This document shows, one piece after another, positions 46,444 through 54,819 of a DNA stretch of 64,000 nucleotides. The notes beneath the pieces are model-generated. The model searched no databases, was not told the origin of the DNA, and worked only from the letters and a program-made list of their open reading frames with translations. The first letter of the stretch is position 1, and the number at the start of each line of letters is the position of its first letter. The stretch is from Flammeovirgaceae bacterium UBA2366 (GTDB lineage: Bacteria > Bacteroidota > Bacteroidia > Cytophagales > Cyclobacteriaceae): the NCBI GenBank assembly GCA_002344065.1, contig DDTK01000011.1, positions 620,001-684,000 of the forward strand, written 5' to 3'. The translations under genes were made by a program, and so were the position numbers.

Positions 46444-48273
46444 CTAATGCCGGTTAAACTGACAGGAAATACCAGCCTTAAACCAACGCCCCGGCATAGT
46501 TACCAGGTTTGTTTCTTTATACGTTACATCAAAAATGTTGGTAACATCAACAAACATGTTCACACCGTTTTTCTGCCAGGAGATTCTTGAATCAACAAGC
46601 GAATAATCAGGCATGGTAACACGATTGTTATAACGATAATAAATAGTATGGCGAAAATGCTTCCCATAAGCCAGGAGAACCGAGGTAACAAGCTGGTGCT
46701 TCAGATTTTCCAAGGCATATCGGGAATATGCCTGATCGGTGCTCTTCTCTGCATCTATGAAAGTATACCCAAGATCAAGCGTGCGAATAAAACCCCTGTT
46801 TTCAAAAGGTATTATGGTTGCATTCAGATCAACTCCTTTCATCAAAACACCGGCAAGATTTTCAGGTCGCCACGGATCTGTTTCAACATCTTTTGTCCAG
46901 TCAATGATGTTCTTGCCATCGCGAACAAAATAAGCCACCTGGCCAGACATCCATTTTACATTCAATAACTTAATTCCCGCCTCATAGGAAACTGCAAACT
47001 CAGGTTCTAAAAACGGATTTCCTTCGTTTGCCGGATCACTGTAATATAAATCGGTATAGGTAGGTACCCGATAGGTGTATCCCCAATTACCATAAGCTTT
47101 TAAGTTTTTATTTATCAGATACCCTGCGTCTATTCCCGGAAAAAAATTCAAACCAAAATCGGAATAGTAATTAAGCTGAATACCAGGGGTGATGTCCCAT
47201 TTACTTTGATTGAATTCAAAACGTTGTTCAGCAAACATGGTGAACACCGTACGGTTATGGTCACCCAGATTTGTACTGGCAAGCCATAAATGATTGAGAT
47301 CAATGCCTAACCCTGCCGCTCCCAATTTATTCTGAAATGTTCCGTTGGCTTCATAGCCAGCCGTATTTCCTGTATGAAGATTTCGGTATGCGGTAGGATT
47401 TTTCCAATTAAACACATAGTCATCACTGTTCTTTCGCCAATAAAGCCGATGGTTTAAAGAAAAATTTTCACCCGGTTTGGTTTGCAGATTTAACGCCACC
47501 AAACTGGTTTGAATGGATTCGCGCTGATCCTGAAAGGCTGAACTTGCATAAAACCCGTTGGCACCAAACGTACGATCGGTTAAACCTGCCAGCACATTCC
47601 ACTTACCTATACTATTTTTCCATGCGGATTGATAAAAATAATTTGATATCACATAATCGGTGTTGTATTGATAACCATCCGAAACATCGCGGCTGGCTGA
47701 CAGGTAATGGCTGGTACCCGCTTTATCGTGTAACGCACCAGACACCCGGACGCCTCCCAAACCAAAATCGCCCGCCATAGCGGATACTTTTACAAAATCA
47801 TTTTCGGGAACTTTAGTGATAATGTTAATCGCTCCCGCAAAAGCATTTTGCCCGAATATACGGGCAGCCGGACCCTTTAAGATTTCTATGCGTTCAACAT
47901 TTTCGATATCGATGGGCAGGTTTAACGAATGATGCCCGGTTTGTGGATCACTGATCTTAATTCCGTTAATCAAAATTAAAACCTGGTCAAATGTACTACC
48001 CCGAATACTTGCATCGGCCTGCACACCATTGGCACCACGCTGGCGAATGTCAACACCTGGAATATAATGCAACACATCATTCACGCTTAGTGAGGGTGTT
48101 TGTGCCAGTGTCGTTCCTTGCAGGATTATAATGGAGGCAGACGTTTCGTTAAAACCTGTCTGAATCCGGTTAGCATGTATGGGCACTTCCTCTAAAAGCC
48201 GAACACTATCTTGCTGTTGAAAGCTATAACCAAAAAATGGAAAACCTAAACTTAAAAATATAAGTGCGCGCAT
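46444..48273 (-). CDS. TonB-dependent receptor (BtuB/siderophore-type)
   Basis: With the start at the ATG at 48273 (signal MRALIFLSLGFPFFGYSF) the protein has about 609 residues. The frame is open to 48369 but the added 32 residues precede the signal peptide and overlap the divergent methyltransferase gene, so they are unlikely. The plug has VLHYIPGVDIRQRG, SIRGSTFDQVLILING and INIITKVPEN. The barrel ends in an aromatic strand (RWFKAGISCQFNRH). It lacks the regulatory-like domain of the other receptor here and is closer to cobalamin or siderophore receptors. A PepSY-type membrane gene lies nearby, which suggests iron, but this is weak. Confidence 0.9.
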   Translation of the reverse strand: MRALIFLSLGFPFFGYSFQQQDSVRLLEEVPIHANRIQTGFNETSASIIILQGTTLAQTPSLSVNDVLHYIPGVDIRQRGANGVQADASIRGSTFDQVLILINGIKISDPQTGHHSLNLPIDIENVERIEILKGPAARIFGQNAFAGAINIITKVPENDFVKVSAMAGDFGLGGVRVSGALHDKAGTSHYLSASRDVSDGYQYNTDYVISNYFYQSAWKNSIGKWNVLAGLTDRTFGANGFYASSAFQDQRESIQTSLVALNLQTKPGENFSLNHRLYWRKNSDDYVFNWKNPTAYRNLHTGNTAGYEANGTFQNKLGAAGLGIDLNHLWLASTNLGDHNRTVFTMFAEQRFEFNQSKWDITPGIQLNYYSDFGLNFFPGIDAGYLINKNLKAYGNWGYTYRVPTYTDLYYSDPANEGNPFLEPEFAVSYEAGIKLLNVKWMSGQVAYFVRDGKNIIDWTKDVETDPWRPENLAGVLMKGVDLNATIIPFENRGFIRTLDLGYTFIDAEKSTDQAYSRYALENLKHQLVTSVLLAYGKHFRHTIYYRYNNRVTMPDYSLVDSRISWQKNGVNMFVDVTNIFDVTYKETNLVTMPGRWFKAGISCQFNRH

Positions 48274-48356
48274 AAAATGGTTGATAAAGTTCGTGCGAAT
48301 ATAGGTGAATGCACGAGTTTGTAAAATGTTGATACCTTTACAAAATTCTGTAGAAC

Positions 48357-48995
48357 ATGCTCTGCCCACTTTGCCAACATGCCGATAGTCTGATCGCTAC
48401 ACAGGGAGCAGATGAACGAACGTATTTACGCTGCCCCCGATGCTATCTTATTTTTACAAAGCAACATCTTACACGGGCAGAAGAAGAAGCGCGGTACCGT
48501 ACACACCAAAACGGTCCGCAACATGATGGTCATGTGAATTTTCTAAACCGGGCTATAACACCTGCTCTAGCTTATTTAACTAAAACCCAACAAGGACTTG
48601 ATTATGGGTGCGGTCCAGTACCTACCCTTTCCACTATTCTGAAAGAAAAGCATGGCATAACCTGCGATGATTATGATCCGATATTTTACCCCAAAACACC
48701 TGCAGGTAACTATGATTTCATTTTCAGTACGGAATGTTTCGAACACTTTTTCTCACCGGCAAAAGAAATCGCACGGATTAAAGAACTTTTAAAGCCTCAA
48801 GGCCTACTTATTATTATGTCAGAATTGTGGAGAGATAAAACAGATTTACCAACATGGTATTATTTCAGGGATAAGACTCATGTGAGTTTTTATCACGCTT
48901 CAACCTTTGATTATATCGCTGGTAGCTTCGGATTTGTGCAGCTGTCATGTACGGATGATCGGGTAATCATTTTAAAAGATAACAGACCGCGTTAG
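48357..48995 (+). CDS. Class I SAM-dependent methyltransferase with N-terminal zinc-ribbon
   Basis: The protein has 212 residues. An N-terminal four-cysteine cluster (CPLCQHAD and CPRCYL) forms a likely zinc ribbon. The SAM motif I is GLDYGCGPVPTLS, then DDYDPIF, FIFSTECFEHF and a post-motif ELLKPQGLLIIM. This layout is common in small methyltransferases of unknown target. The Cys cluster suggests nucleic acid or protein binding. It is divergent from the TonB receptor and convergent with the PepSY gene. Confidence 0.9.
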   Translation: MLCPLCQHADSLIATQGADERTYLRCPRCYLIFTKQHLTRAEEEARYRTHQNGPQHDGHVNFLNRAITPALAYLTKTQQGLDYGCGPVPTLSTILKEKHGITCDDYDPIFYPKTPAGNYDFIFSTECFEHFFSPAKEIARIKELLKPQGLLIIMSELWRDKTDLPTWYYFRDKTHVSFYHASTFDYIAGSFGFVQLSCTDDRVIILKDNRPR

Positions 48996-49005
48996 TCTTG
49001 CTTCT

Positions 49006-49548
49006 TTAACTCAGCAGAAATAGAAAAATCAACGGAAAAATTATTCCTACCAGCGCAAACTTCCAGCCCCTGCGTCTAAAACTGTTTTCACCCTTTACAA
49101 TAAACATTCCGGTACCGGCAATCACGAGCATAGCCACACCGAATACATCGGAATAGTATATCCACCACTTGCTGGTATCCACATGCAGGATGGTCATCTG
49201 CCCCAGCACCGGAGTAATTTTATAGTGAACTATAGAGCCTGCCCCCGTAGTAATGTCCACATCCACATCATGGTTAACATAAGAAATACGTAAATTATTT
49301 CCATTCAGGGCAAACCTCCGCAGGTTATCAGTAATATTCTGTTGCTGTGTAAAAGACGCAATGAAAGCATCATTGACAGAATCTTTATGAACAGGTGCAA
49401 CTGTAATTTCCTTGATTTCGGCTTTGTAACGCCTGGGGTGCCATGCCTGGCGATGGTTCAAGAATATTCCGGAAAAAGAAAAGGCAATGATCAAGCCCAG
49501 GTAGAAGTATGCGATATCGCGGTGCGTGTTACGAGCAGTGAGTTTCAT
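49006..49548 (-). CDS. PepSY-associated transmembrane protein
   Basis: The protein has 180 residues. A first helix near 13-30 begins with RDIAYFYLGLIIAFSFSGIFLNHR, whose His-Arg end is typical of PepSY-TM proteins. An extracytoplasmic segment of about 90 residues follows, then two helices and a basic loop (KGENSFRRRGWK). In other bacteria such proteins accompany siderophore receptors and act in iron reduction. The nearest TonB receptor is about 0.7 kb away across a methyltransferase gene, so a link is possible but unproven. Confidence 0.8.
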   Translation of the reverse strand: MKLTARNTHRDIAYFYLGLIIAFSFSGIFLNHRQAWHPRRYKAEIKEITVAPVHKDSVNDAFIASFTQQQNITDNLRRFALNGNNLRISYVNHDVDVDITTGAGSIVHYKITPVLGQMTILHVDTSKWWIYYSDVFGVAMLVIAGTGMFIVKGENSFRRRGWKFALVGIIFPLIFLFLLS

Positions 49549-49588
49549 GTGTTTGAAGATTTAAAGGGGCGAAAGTAGAGTAAAAAAA

Positions 49589-50302
49589 TTAATCCAGTAA
49601 AGTCAACTCAAGCTTTCTGAACTCCACTTCCGATCCTTCGGCCTGCAAGGCTAACTGACCCTTACTGGCGGTACAGTTCGTTCCACGATTTACCAAATCC
49701 CCATTCACCCACACCTTTATTTCATTTCCTGCACACTCAATGATCATGGTGTTCCATTCACCCAACGGGTTTTCCGATCCATCGGTAAGATTAACAATGC
49801 GCCTTGCCTTACCTTCTGTAATACCCCACTCCTCTTTCGGGCCACGCCTGGCTTCCATATCCGGCACGGTGATATCCTCCACAATAACCCAAAAATCACC
49901 AGCGTTTTCGTGCATCATCTGCACTTCTACAGACTTCGGAAACATACTGTACAATGCGCGAGATTTTGAAACATGAACCAGCACACCGCAGTTGCCCGGC
50001 TCACCGGCAAAGCGATACTCCACTTCCAATCTGTAATTCTCAAACACACTATCCGTGATCAGGTGTCCGCGGGGTTCGCCTAAGCTTACCAACATACCCT
50101 CACGTACAACAAAAGGAGATTGGATATCACTGGTGTCCATAGCCGGAACATCAACATGCCAGCCGGCAAGGTCTGTTCCGTTGAAAAGTTGAATGGTTTT
50201 GTTGTTGCTTTCTTTGGTAGGTTGGCAAGCGAAAATTAAAAGCAGCACTAGCGCAGTGGCAAATGACTTAATTAATAATTTATAACTGATGTTGTTGAAC
50301 AT
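49589..50302 (-). CDS. DUF1080 (3-keto-disaccharide hydrolase type) lipoprotein
   Basis: The protein has 237 residues. The lipoprotein signal ends at LLIFAC. The rest is one concanavalin-like beta-sandwich of the DUF1080 family, with typical blocks IQLFNGTDLAGWHV, LEVEYRFAGEPGNCGVLVHV and GNEIKVWVNGDLVNRG. Members act on 3-keto-glycosides in sugar breakdown. No 3-keto-glycoside dehydrogenase gene is adjacent, so the pathway is not complete here. Monocistronic. Confidence 0.9.
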   Translation of the reverse strand: MFNNISYKLLIKSFATALVLLLIFACQPTKESNNKTIQLFNGTDLAGWHVDVPAMDTSDIQSPFVVREGMLVSLGEPRGHLITDSVFENYRLEVEYRFAGEPGNCGVLVHVSKSRALYSMFPKSVEVQMMHENAGDFWVIVEDITVPDMEARRGPKEEWGITEGKARRIVNLTDGSENPLGEWNTMIIECAGNEIKVWVNGDLVNRGTNCTASKGQLALQAEGSEVEFRKLELTLLD

Positions 50303-50501
50303 ATATGATTTTTGGTATTAACGGTTTATAAAAATAATAAATCTGTTGGCAAATGGAAGGTGATCTTACTAAAGAATAAATAACCTTAAGGTAATGAATT
50401 CCCTCTCCAATAAGGGATAAAATTTTGCGGTATATTTACTCCTTCAAATCCAATCTACAAACCTATATTTTGATCCTATAAAATAATTCACCCCAAAACA
50501 C

Positions 50502-51980
50502 ATGAGGCACCATCATTTTAAATCGATCACATTGATCGCACTTATTCTCTTCAGTTCATTTGGACGAACTCTTAGTGCGCAACCTAATCCTTCATACAAT
50601 AAGAAAATAGAGGAACGAATCGCACGGGTTGAACGAAGCCTTGGTGAGGCCATAAAAACCGATAATAACCCGATTCTTTTACAGGAACGTATGAAATTTT
50701 ACAATGTGCCGGGGGTTAGTATTGCTGTTATTAAAGACTATAAACTTGAATGGGCCCGTGGTTATGGGTTTGCCGACAAGGAGCAGTCTATACCAGTCAC
50801 AACGCAAACATTGTTTCAGGCCGCCTCCATCAGTAAATCACTGAATGCTGTTGGTGTGTTAAAACTTGCACAAAACGGAAAGGTTAATTTAGATGCAGAC
50901 ATAAACACGTACCTAAACACCTGGAAATTTCCCTACGATTCTGCCAAAGGAAAAAAGATCATTACCCTCAGGAACATACTCAGCCATACAGCAGGTACTT
51001 CCGTGCATGGTTTTCGTGGTTATGCTGCAGGTGAAGAAATCCCAGGCATCACTCAAATTCTTAATGGGGAAAAACCAGCCAACAGTCAGCCTGTGCGCTC
51101 GCTTTTTGATGCCGGCACTAAATATCAGTATTCGGGAGGCGGAACAACCATTTCACAACTTGTGGTGATGGATGTTACTCATCTGCCTTATGATCAGTAC
51201 GCCCAGAAAAATGTTCTCGATCCATTAGGTATGAAAAGTAGTTTTTACACCATACCTTCTAAGGAACAAAAGTTATCACTTCTTGCCACAGGCTACCGCT
51301 CGGATGGTAATCCAGTGAAGGGTCAATACCATGTATATCCGGAACAGGCGGCAGCATCATTGTGGACCAATCCTATTGAACTGAGCAACTTCATCACTGA
51401 ACTACAGCTTGCTTATGTGGGTAAATCTAAAAAAGTACTTTCAAAGGAGTGGGCCACCGCCATGATAACACCCGTTATGAACGATGCTGCATTGGGAACA
51501 TTCATCCGAACGGCAGGTGACGAAAAGTACTTCTCACATGGCGGAGCAAATGAAGGCTTTCGTTGCATCTACATCGGGAGTGTAGAGAACGGGAATGGTG
51601 CCGTGGTAATGGTGAACTCTGACAACGGCAATATTCTCCAGGAAATTCTTAACAGTATTGCAACCGTTTATAGCTGGAAGGATTTTTATAAACCTGAAAT
51701 TCGCATTGTGGTGCAGATACCAGACGATGTACTCGACAGCTATGTTGGTGAATACGCGATCAGTGAACAATTCAAAATTGCTATCAGGCGTAATGGAAAA
51801 GCGCTGAAGGCACAGGCCACCAATCAGCCTGAAGTTGATCTCTTTGCTGAAGCACAGAACAAGTTCTTCTTAAAAGTGACGCGTGCACAAATTGAGTTTG
51901 TAAAAGATGATAACAATGCCATCACCAAGTTGATTCTTCACCAAAATGGTCAGGCGATGGAAGGTATTCGCGTGAAGTAA
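50502..51980 (+). CDS. Secreted serine hydrolase of the beta-lactamase/AmpC-like family
   Basis: The protein has 492 residues, with a signal peptide ending near TLSAQ. The nucleophile lies in FQAASISKSLNAVG, the YxN-equivalent in KYQYSGGG, and the KTG-equivalent is HGG in FSHGGANEGF. This is the class C/EstB-like group that includes esterases and D-aminopeptidases; resistance to beta-lactams should not be assumed. A C-terminal domain of about 70 residues (VLDSYVGEYAISEQF and after) resembles DUF3471. The product is periplasmic or secreted. Monocistronic. Confidence 0.92.
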   Translation: MRHHHFKSITLIALILFSSFGRTLSAQPNPSYNKKIEERIARVERSLGEAIKTDNNPILLQERMKFYNVPGVSIAVIKDYKLEWARGYGFADKEQSIPVTTQTLFQAASISKSLNAVGVLKLAQNGKVNLDADINTYLNTWKFPYDSAKGKKIITLRNILSHTAGTSVHGFRGYAAGEEIPGITQILNGEKPANSQPVRSLFDAGTKYQYSGGGTTISQLVVMDVTHLPYDQYAQKNVLDPLGMKSSFYTIPSKEQKLSLLATGYRSDGNPVKGQYHVYPEQAAASLWTNPIELSNFITELQLAYVGKSKKVLSKEWATAMITPVMNDAALGTFIRTAGDEKYFSHGGANEGFRCIYIGSVENGNGAVVMVNSDNGNILQEILNSIATVYSWKDFYKPEIRIVVQIPDDVLDSYVGEYAISEQFKIAIRRNGKALKAQATNQPEVDLFAEAQNKFFLKVTRAQIEFVKDDNNAITKLILHQNGQAMEGIRVK

Positions 51981-51994
51981 GAAATTGAAAGGAC

Positions 51995-52768
51995 TTAATT
52001 CCACCAACTTAGCGGCAGTGTTAACTCTCCAATGTTGTTAATCACCAGGTCGGGTTTAAAGGCATAGTTATTAAGGTCTTCTCTTTTAGAAATACCCGAT
52101 AATACAAGAATGGTTTTATAGCCCATCTGTACGCCTCCGCGGATATCGGTTTCCATAGTATCACCGATCACGGTTGTATTCGCGGTCTCCAATCCAATAA
52201 ACTTGCGCGCAGACCGCATCATTACCGGACTGGGCTTGCCGGTAACAAATGCTTTTTTTCCTGTAGCTTCTTCTATCATAGCTGCCGTAGCTGCTATGCC
52301 CAAATTGTTCCAGCCTTTTTGTTTGGGTGAAGGGTCGCGGTTGGTGGCAATCAGTTTTGCACCTTCTAATATCATATCCACGGCACGCTGCACCATCTCC
52401 AGCGTAAAATTTCTTCCCTCGCCCAGCACGACAAAGTCAGGTTCAGTATCTACCATCACCAAACCCTGATCATGCAAGCTGGATAACAATCCACCCTCTC
52501 CCAATACATACACAGTTCCTTTTGGTGCCTGACTTGAAATAAACGAAGCTGTGGCCATGGCGCTGGTGTAGATATGTTTTTCAGATACCACAATACCGAG
52601 GCGTTTCAGTTTGCGAACCACTTCCAGGCTGGTACGCTGACTGTTGTTGGTCATAAAGGTAAAAGGTATATCCTGCTTGACCAGATTGGTGATAAACGTA
52701 TCGGCACCGGGTATCAATTTATCTCCACCATAGATCACACCATCCATGTCGATTAAAAGTCCATGCAT
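51995..52768 (-). CDS. HAD-IIA family hydrolase (NagD-like)
   Basis: This 257-residue phosphatase has HAD motif I LLIDMDGVIYGG, motif II FMTNNSQRT, motif III Lys in VTGKPSPVMM and motif IV VIGDTMETDIRGG. The NagD/PGP-like cap lies between II and III. It dephosphorylates small phosphometabolites in the cytoplasm; the substrate is not defined. It is convergent with the serine hydrolase gene, 14 bp apart, and stands alone. Confidence 0.93.
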   Translation of the reverse strand: MHGLLIDMDGVIYGGDKLIPGADTFITNLVKQDIPFTFMTNNSQRTSLEVVRKLKRLGIVVSEKHIYTSAMATASFISSQAPKGTVYVLGEGGLLSSLHDQGLVMVDTEPDFVVLGEGRNFTLEMVQRAVDMILEGAKLIATNRDPSPKQKGWNNLGIAATAAMIEEATGKKAFVTGKPSPVMMRSARKFIGLETANTTVIGDTMETDIRGGVQMGYKTILVLSGISKREDLNNYAFKPDLVINNIGELTLPLSWWN

Positions 52769-52939
52769 ACAATAAAAATTTTTACGATGTAAGATACTTA
52801 ATTATTGTGAGGAGTTGTGGAGTGGAGTCAACAGCAAAATAAGAATCACCAGACAGATCTTTCCGGAAGATCAATTCAATCGATTGAGAAGCGGTAGCTT
52901 AACCAAAAAGTAAAATAAAAATTATCTATCCCTTTCGGG

Positions 52940-53314
52940 TCAACTTCTTCTGAGATGATGCACAGTTAAAAGGGAAACAATCAAAAACGGAATGGTTGAG
53001 AATACTATCCGGTAGTTTAATCCGATTATCCCGATCATAAACATAAAAATCAATAACACGGCAATGCCTGCCATGCCGGTATAGGTCAATACTTTACCCG
53101 GACGCTTTTGAAATAACGTAATGAGTAGTAGTGCCTGCCCCACTAACGGAAGTATAGTAAACGGGTGTACTGACGAAACGGGATCGATAAATAGTTTTGA
53201 AATCACTTCGGCCTCAGCCTGAAATAAAAAAACCGAATTGTCTTTACCCCATTCCAGGTAACCGAAAAGGGAGGTCATTATGAGCAGGCCATTGAGTATT
53301 TTGCCTTTCATCAT
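52940..53314 (-). CDS. Small four-helix membrane protein
   Basis: The 124-residue protein has four hydrophobic segments near residues 5-20, 50-66, 75-97 and 101-117 and short loops, one with WGKDNSVFLFQAEAE on the outside. I do not recognise a family. It follows the DUF1801 gene by 16 bp on the same strand and probably shares its operon. The basic C-terminus HHLRRS is consistent with a cytoplasmic end. Confidence 0.75.
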   Translation of the reverse strand: MMKGKILNGLLIMTSLFGYLEWGKDNSVFLFQAEAEVISKLFIDPVSSVHPFTILPLVGQALLLITLFQKRPGKVLTYTGMAGIAVLLIFMFMIGIIGLNYRIVFSTIPFLIVSLLTVHHLRRS

Positions 53315-53330
53315 TTGCCGGGCATTCAGG

Positions 53331-53753
53331 TTAGTCCTTATACTTCTTTTGTATGTACCGGATGGTCTCCTTCATCAGCTTTGTTAACTTCTGCTCATCA
53401 ATATCTGAAAGCTTATTGATGTAAATACATGCCTTTCCCATTTTGTATTTGCCAAAGTCTGTTAGTAGATGTTCGTGTTCCTTTAGGCCGGTGAATACAT
53501 ACAGTGAAATAGCCGCCTTTCTTGGTGAAAATCCGATCAGCGGTGCTTCGCCCTCATGCCCACTTTCATATTTGTAATGATACTTTCCAAAGCCAATAAT
53601 ACTTGGCCCCCACATCTTTGGTTTATGGCCTGAAATGTTTTGCATCAATTTTAACAACTCCAGGCTATCCTTTTTCTTTTGCTCGGTGTTGGCAAATTCA
53701 TGAATAAAGTCAATGACATTTTTACTTGTTTCGGTGGTTTTATTCGTTGCCAT
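53331..53753 (-). CDS. DUF1801 domain protein
   Basis: This 140-residue protein has the family blocks MWGPSIIGFGKYHYKYESG, GFSPRKAAISLYVF and GKYKMGKACIYINKLSDID. DUF1801 proteins are small cytoplasmic proteins of unknown biochemistry with a fold akin to YdhG/YjhX-like domains. The length is normal. It is first in a likely two-gene unit with the four-helix membrane protein. Confidence 0.88.
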   Translation of the reverse strand: MATNKTTETSKNVIDFIHEFANTEQKKKDSLELLKLMQNISGHKPKMWGPSIIGFGKYHYKYESGHEGEAPLIGFSPRKAAISLYVFTGLKEHEHLLTDFGKYKMGKACIYINKLSDIDEQKLTKLMKETIRYIQKKYKD

Positions 53754-53814
53754 TTCTTTTGCGAATTAAAATTATTGCTGATGGTACTTTTTAAAACTTA
53801 TTGGCATTGAAGAA

Positions 53815-54771
53815 TTATTTCAATTTCTCCAAAAATACGGGAGCCAACTGCGATTTGTAGGTTGAATCAGTAAGCTGCTTCACTTCCTTAGTTTCCCAGT
53901 TCAATAAGAAAATATCATATCGACTTTCGGCTGCATCCGAACCGTTATACGTAAGCCATTTACCATCTGAACTCCAGTCGTGCCAGCCTTCTGATTTTGG
54001 ATTATCAACTAATTTCCATTGCCTTGTCCCATCCGGGGTTATAGCAAAAATGCTGTTCTTTCCATCCTGTTTTGAAACATAAGATATAAAATTTTCTGTA
54101 GGATGCCATTTCGCAGAACCTGCTTTGTAACCGTATTCTTTTGCCGATGGATTATCCATCGGATAATGTGTAAGTTGACGCATATTGGATCCATCAGCAT
54201 TCATCAGGTATAATTCTTCTGGTGTCTCGCGGTCACGCTTGTTCTTTTTATAACTAACAACAATCTGCTTACCATCCGGAGAAAAGCATGGATCGCGGTA
54301 AAAGGCCGCTGTATCATTGGTAAGTTGCTTATACGTTCCATCTTCCGTATTCACAATAAAAAGTTGAAGGCGAGTATACCGATCTGGCCGCGCTGATACC
54401 ACCATCTCTTTACCATTATTTCGACTGCTCATCCAACTGTCTTCCAGACGAAGGTCACTGACTTTTCGAACGTTGTTGCCATCCGTATCGGTTTCATACA
54501 AGAAAAAATGACGATAAGCTGTATCGCGATCACTGATAAAAAACAAGCGATCTTTATAGGCGTAATATGTCCATGCCACATCATCGTTGTTGATGATGTT
54601 TTTCTTTCCTGATCCATCAAAGTTCATATGGATAATTTCCCAATCATCCTTTGTAGTATCTGGAATGTGAATGTTATAGGCAATGGTGTACAGTTTTTCA
54701 TTTCCCGTACCCTTAGGTTTGCAGGCACTGATAACCAAGATGGCAAGAGCCATAAAAACAAGGTATTTCAT
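53815..54771 (-). CDS. TolB/PD40-type beta-propeller lipoprotein
   Basis: With the start at the ATG at 54771 (MKYLVFMALAILVISAC) the protein has about 318 residues and a clear lipobox; the frame is open nine codons further. The mature protein holds repeated propeller blades of PD40 type: NFDGSGKKNIIN, TDTDGNNVRKVSD, FSPDGKQIVVSYKK, MNADGSNMRQLTHYP and WSSDGKWLTYNGSD. Such proteins bind partners or ligands in the periplasm. It follows the lhr gene by about 48 bp on the same strand. The function is unknown. Confidence 0.88.
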   Translation of the reverse strand: MKYLVFMALAILVISACKPKGTGNEKLYTIAYNIHIPDTTKDDWEIIHMNFDGSGKKNIINNDDVAWTYYAYKDRLFFISDRDTAYRHFFLYETDTDGNNVRKVSDLRLEDSWMSSRNNGKEMVVSARPDRYTRLQLFIVNTEDGTYKQLTNDTAAFYRDPCFSPDGKQIVVSYKKNKRDRETPEELYLMNADGSNMRQLTHYPMDNPSAKEYGYKAGSAKWHPTENFISYVSKQDGKNSIFAITPDGTRQWKLVDNPKSEGWHDWSSDGKWLTYNGSDAAESRYDIFLLNWETKEVKQLTDSTYKSQLAPVFLEKLK

Positions 54772-54819
54772 ACAAGAGTTGGAAATTGGTTTAAACACCT
54801 AAAGTACTCAATTTATCTA

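Noticed and set aside
48274..48369. Upstream extension of the TonB-receptor frame
   Set aside because: It precedes the signal peptide and overlaps the divergent methyltransferase start.
50502..51980. Serine hydrolase as an antibiotic-resistance beta-lactamase
   Set aside because: Its motifs (SISK, YSG, HGG) and C-terminal extra domain fit the esterase/peptidase branch; resistance cannot be inferred.
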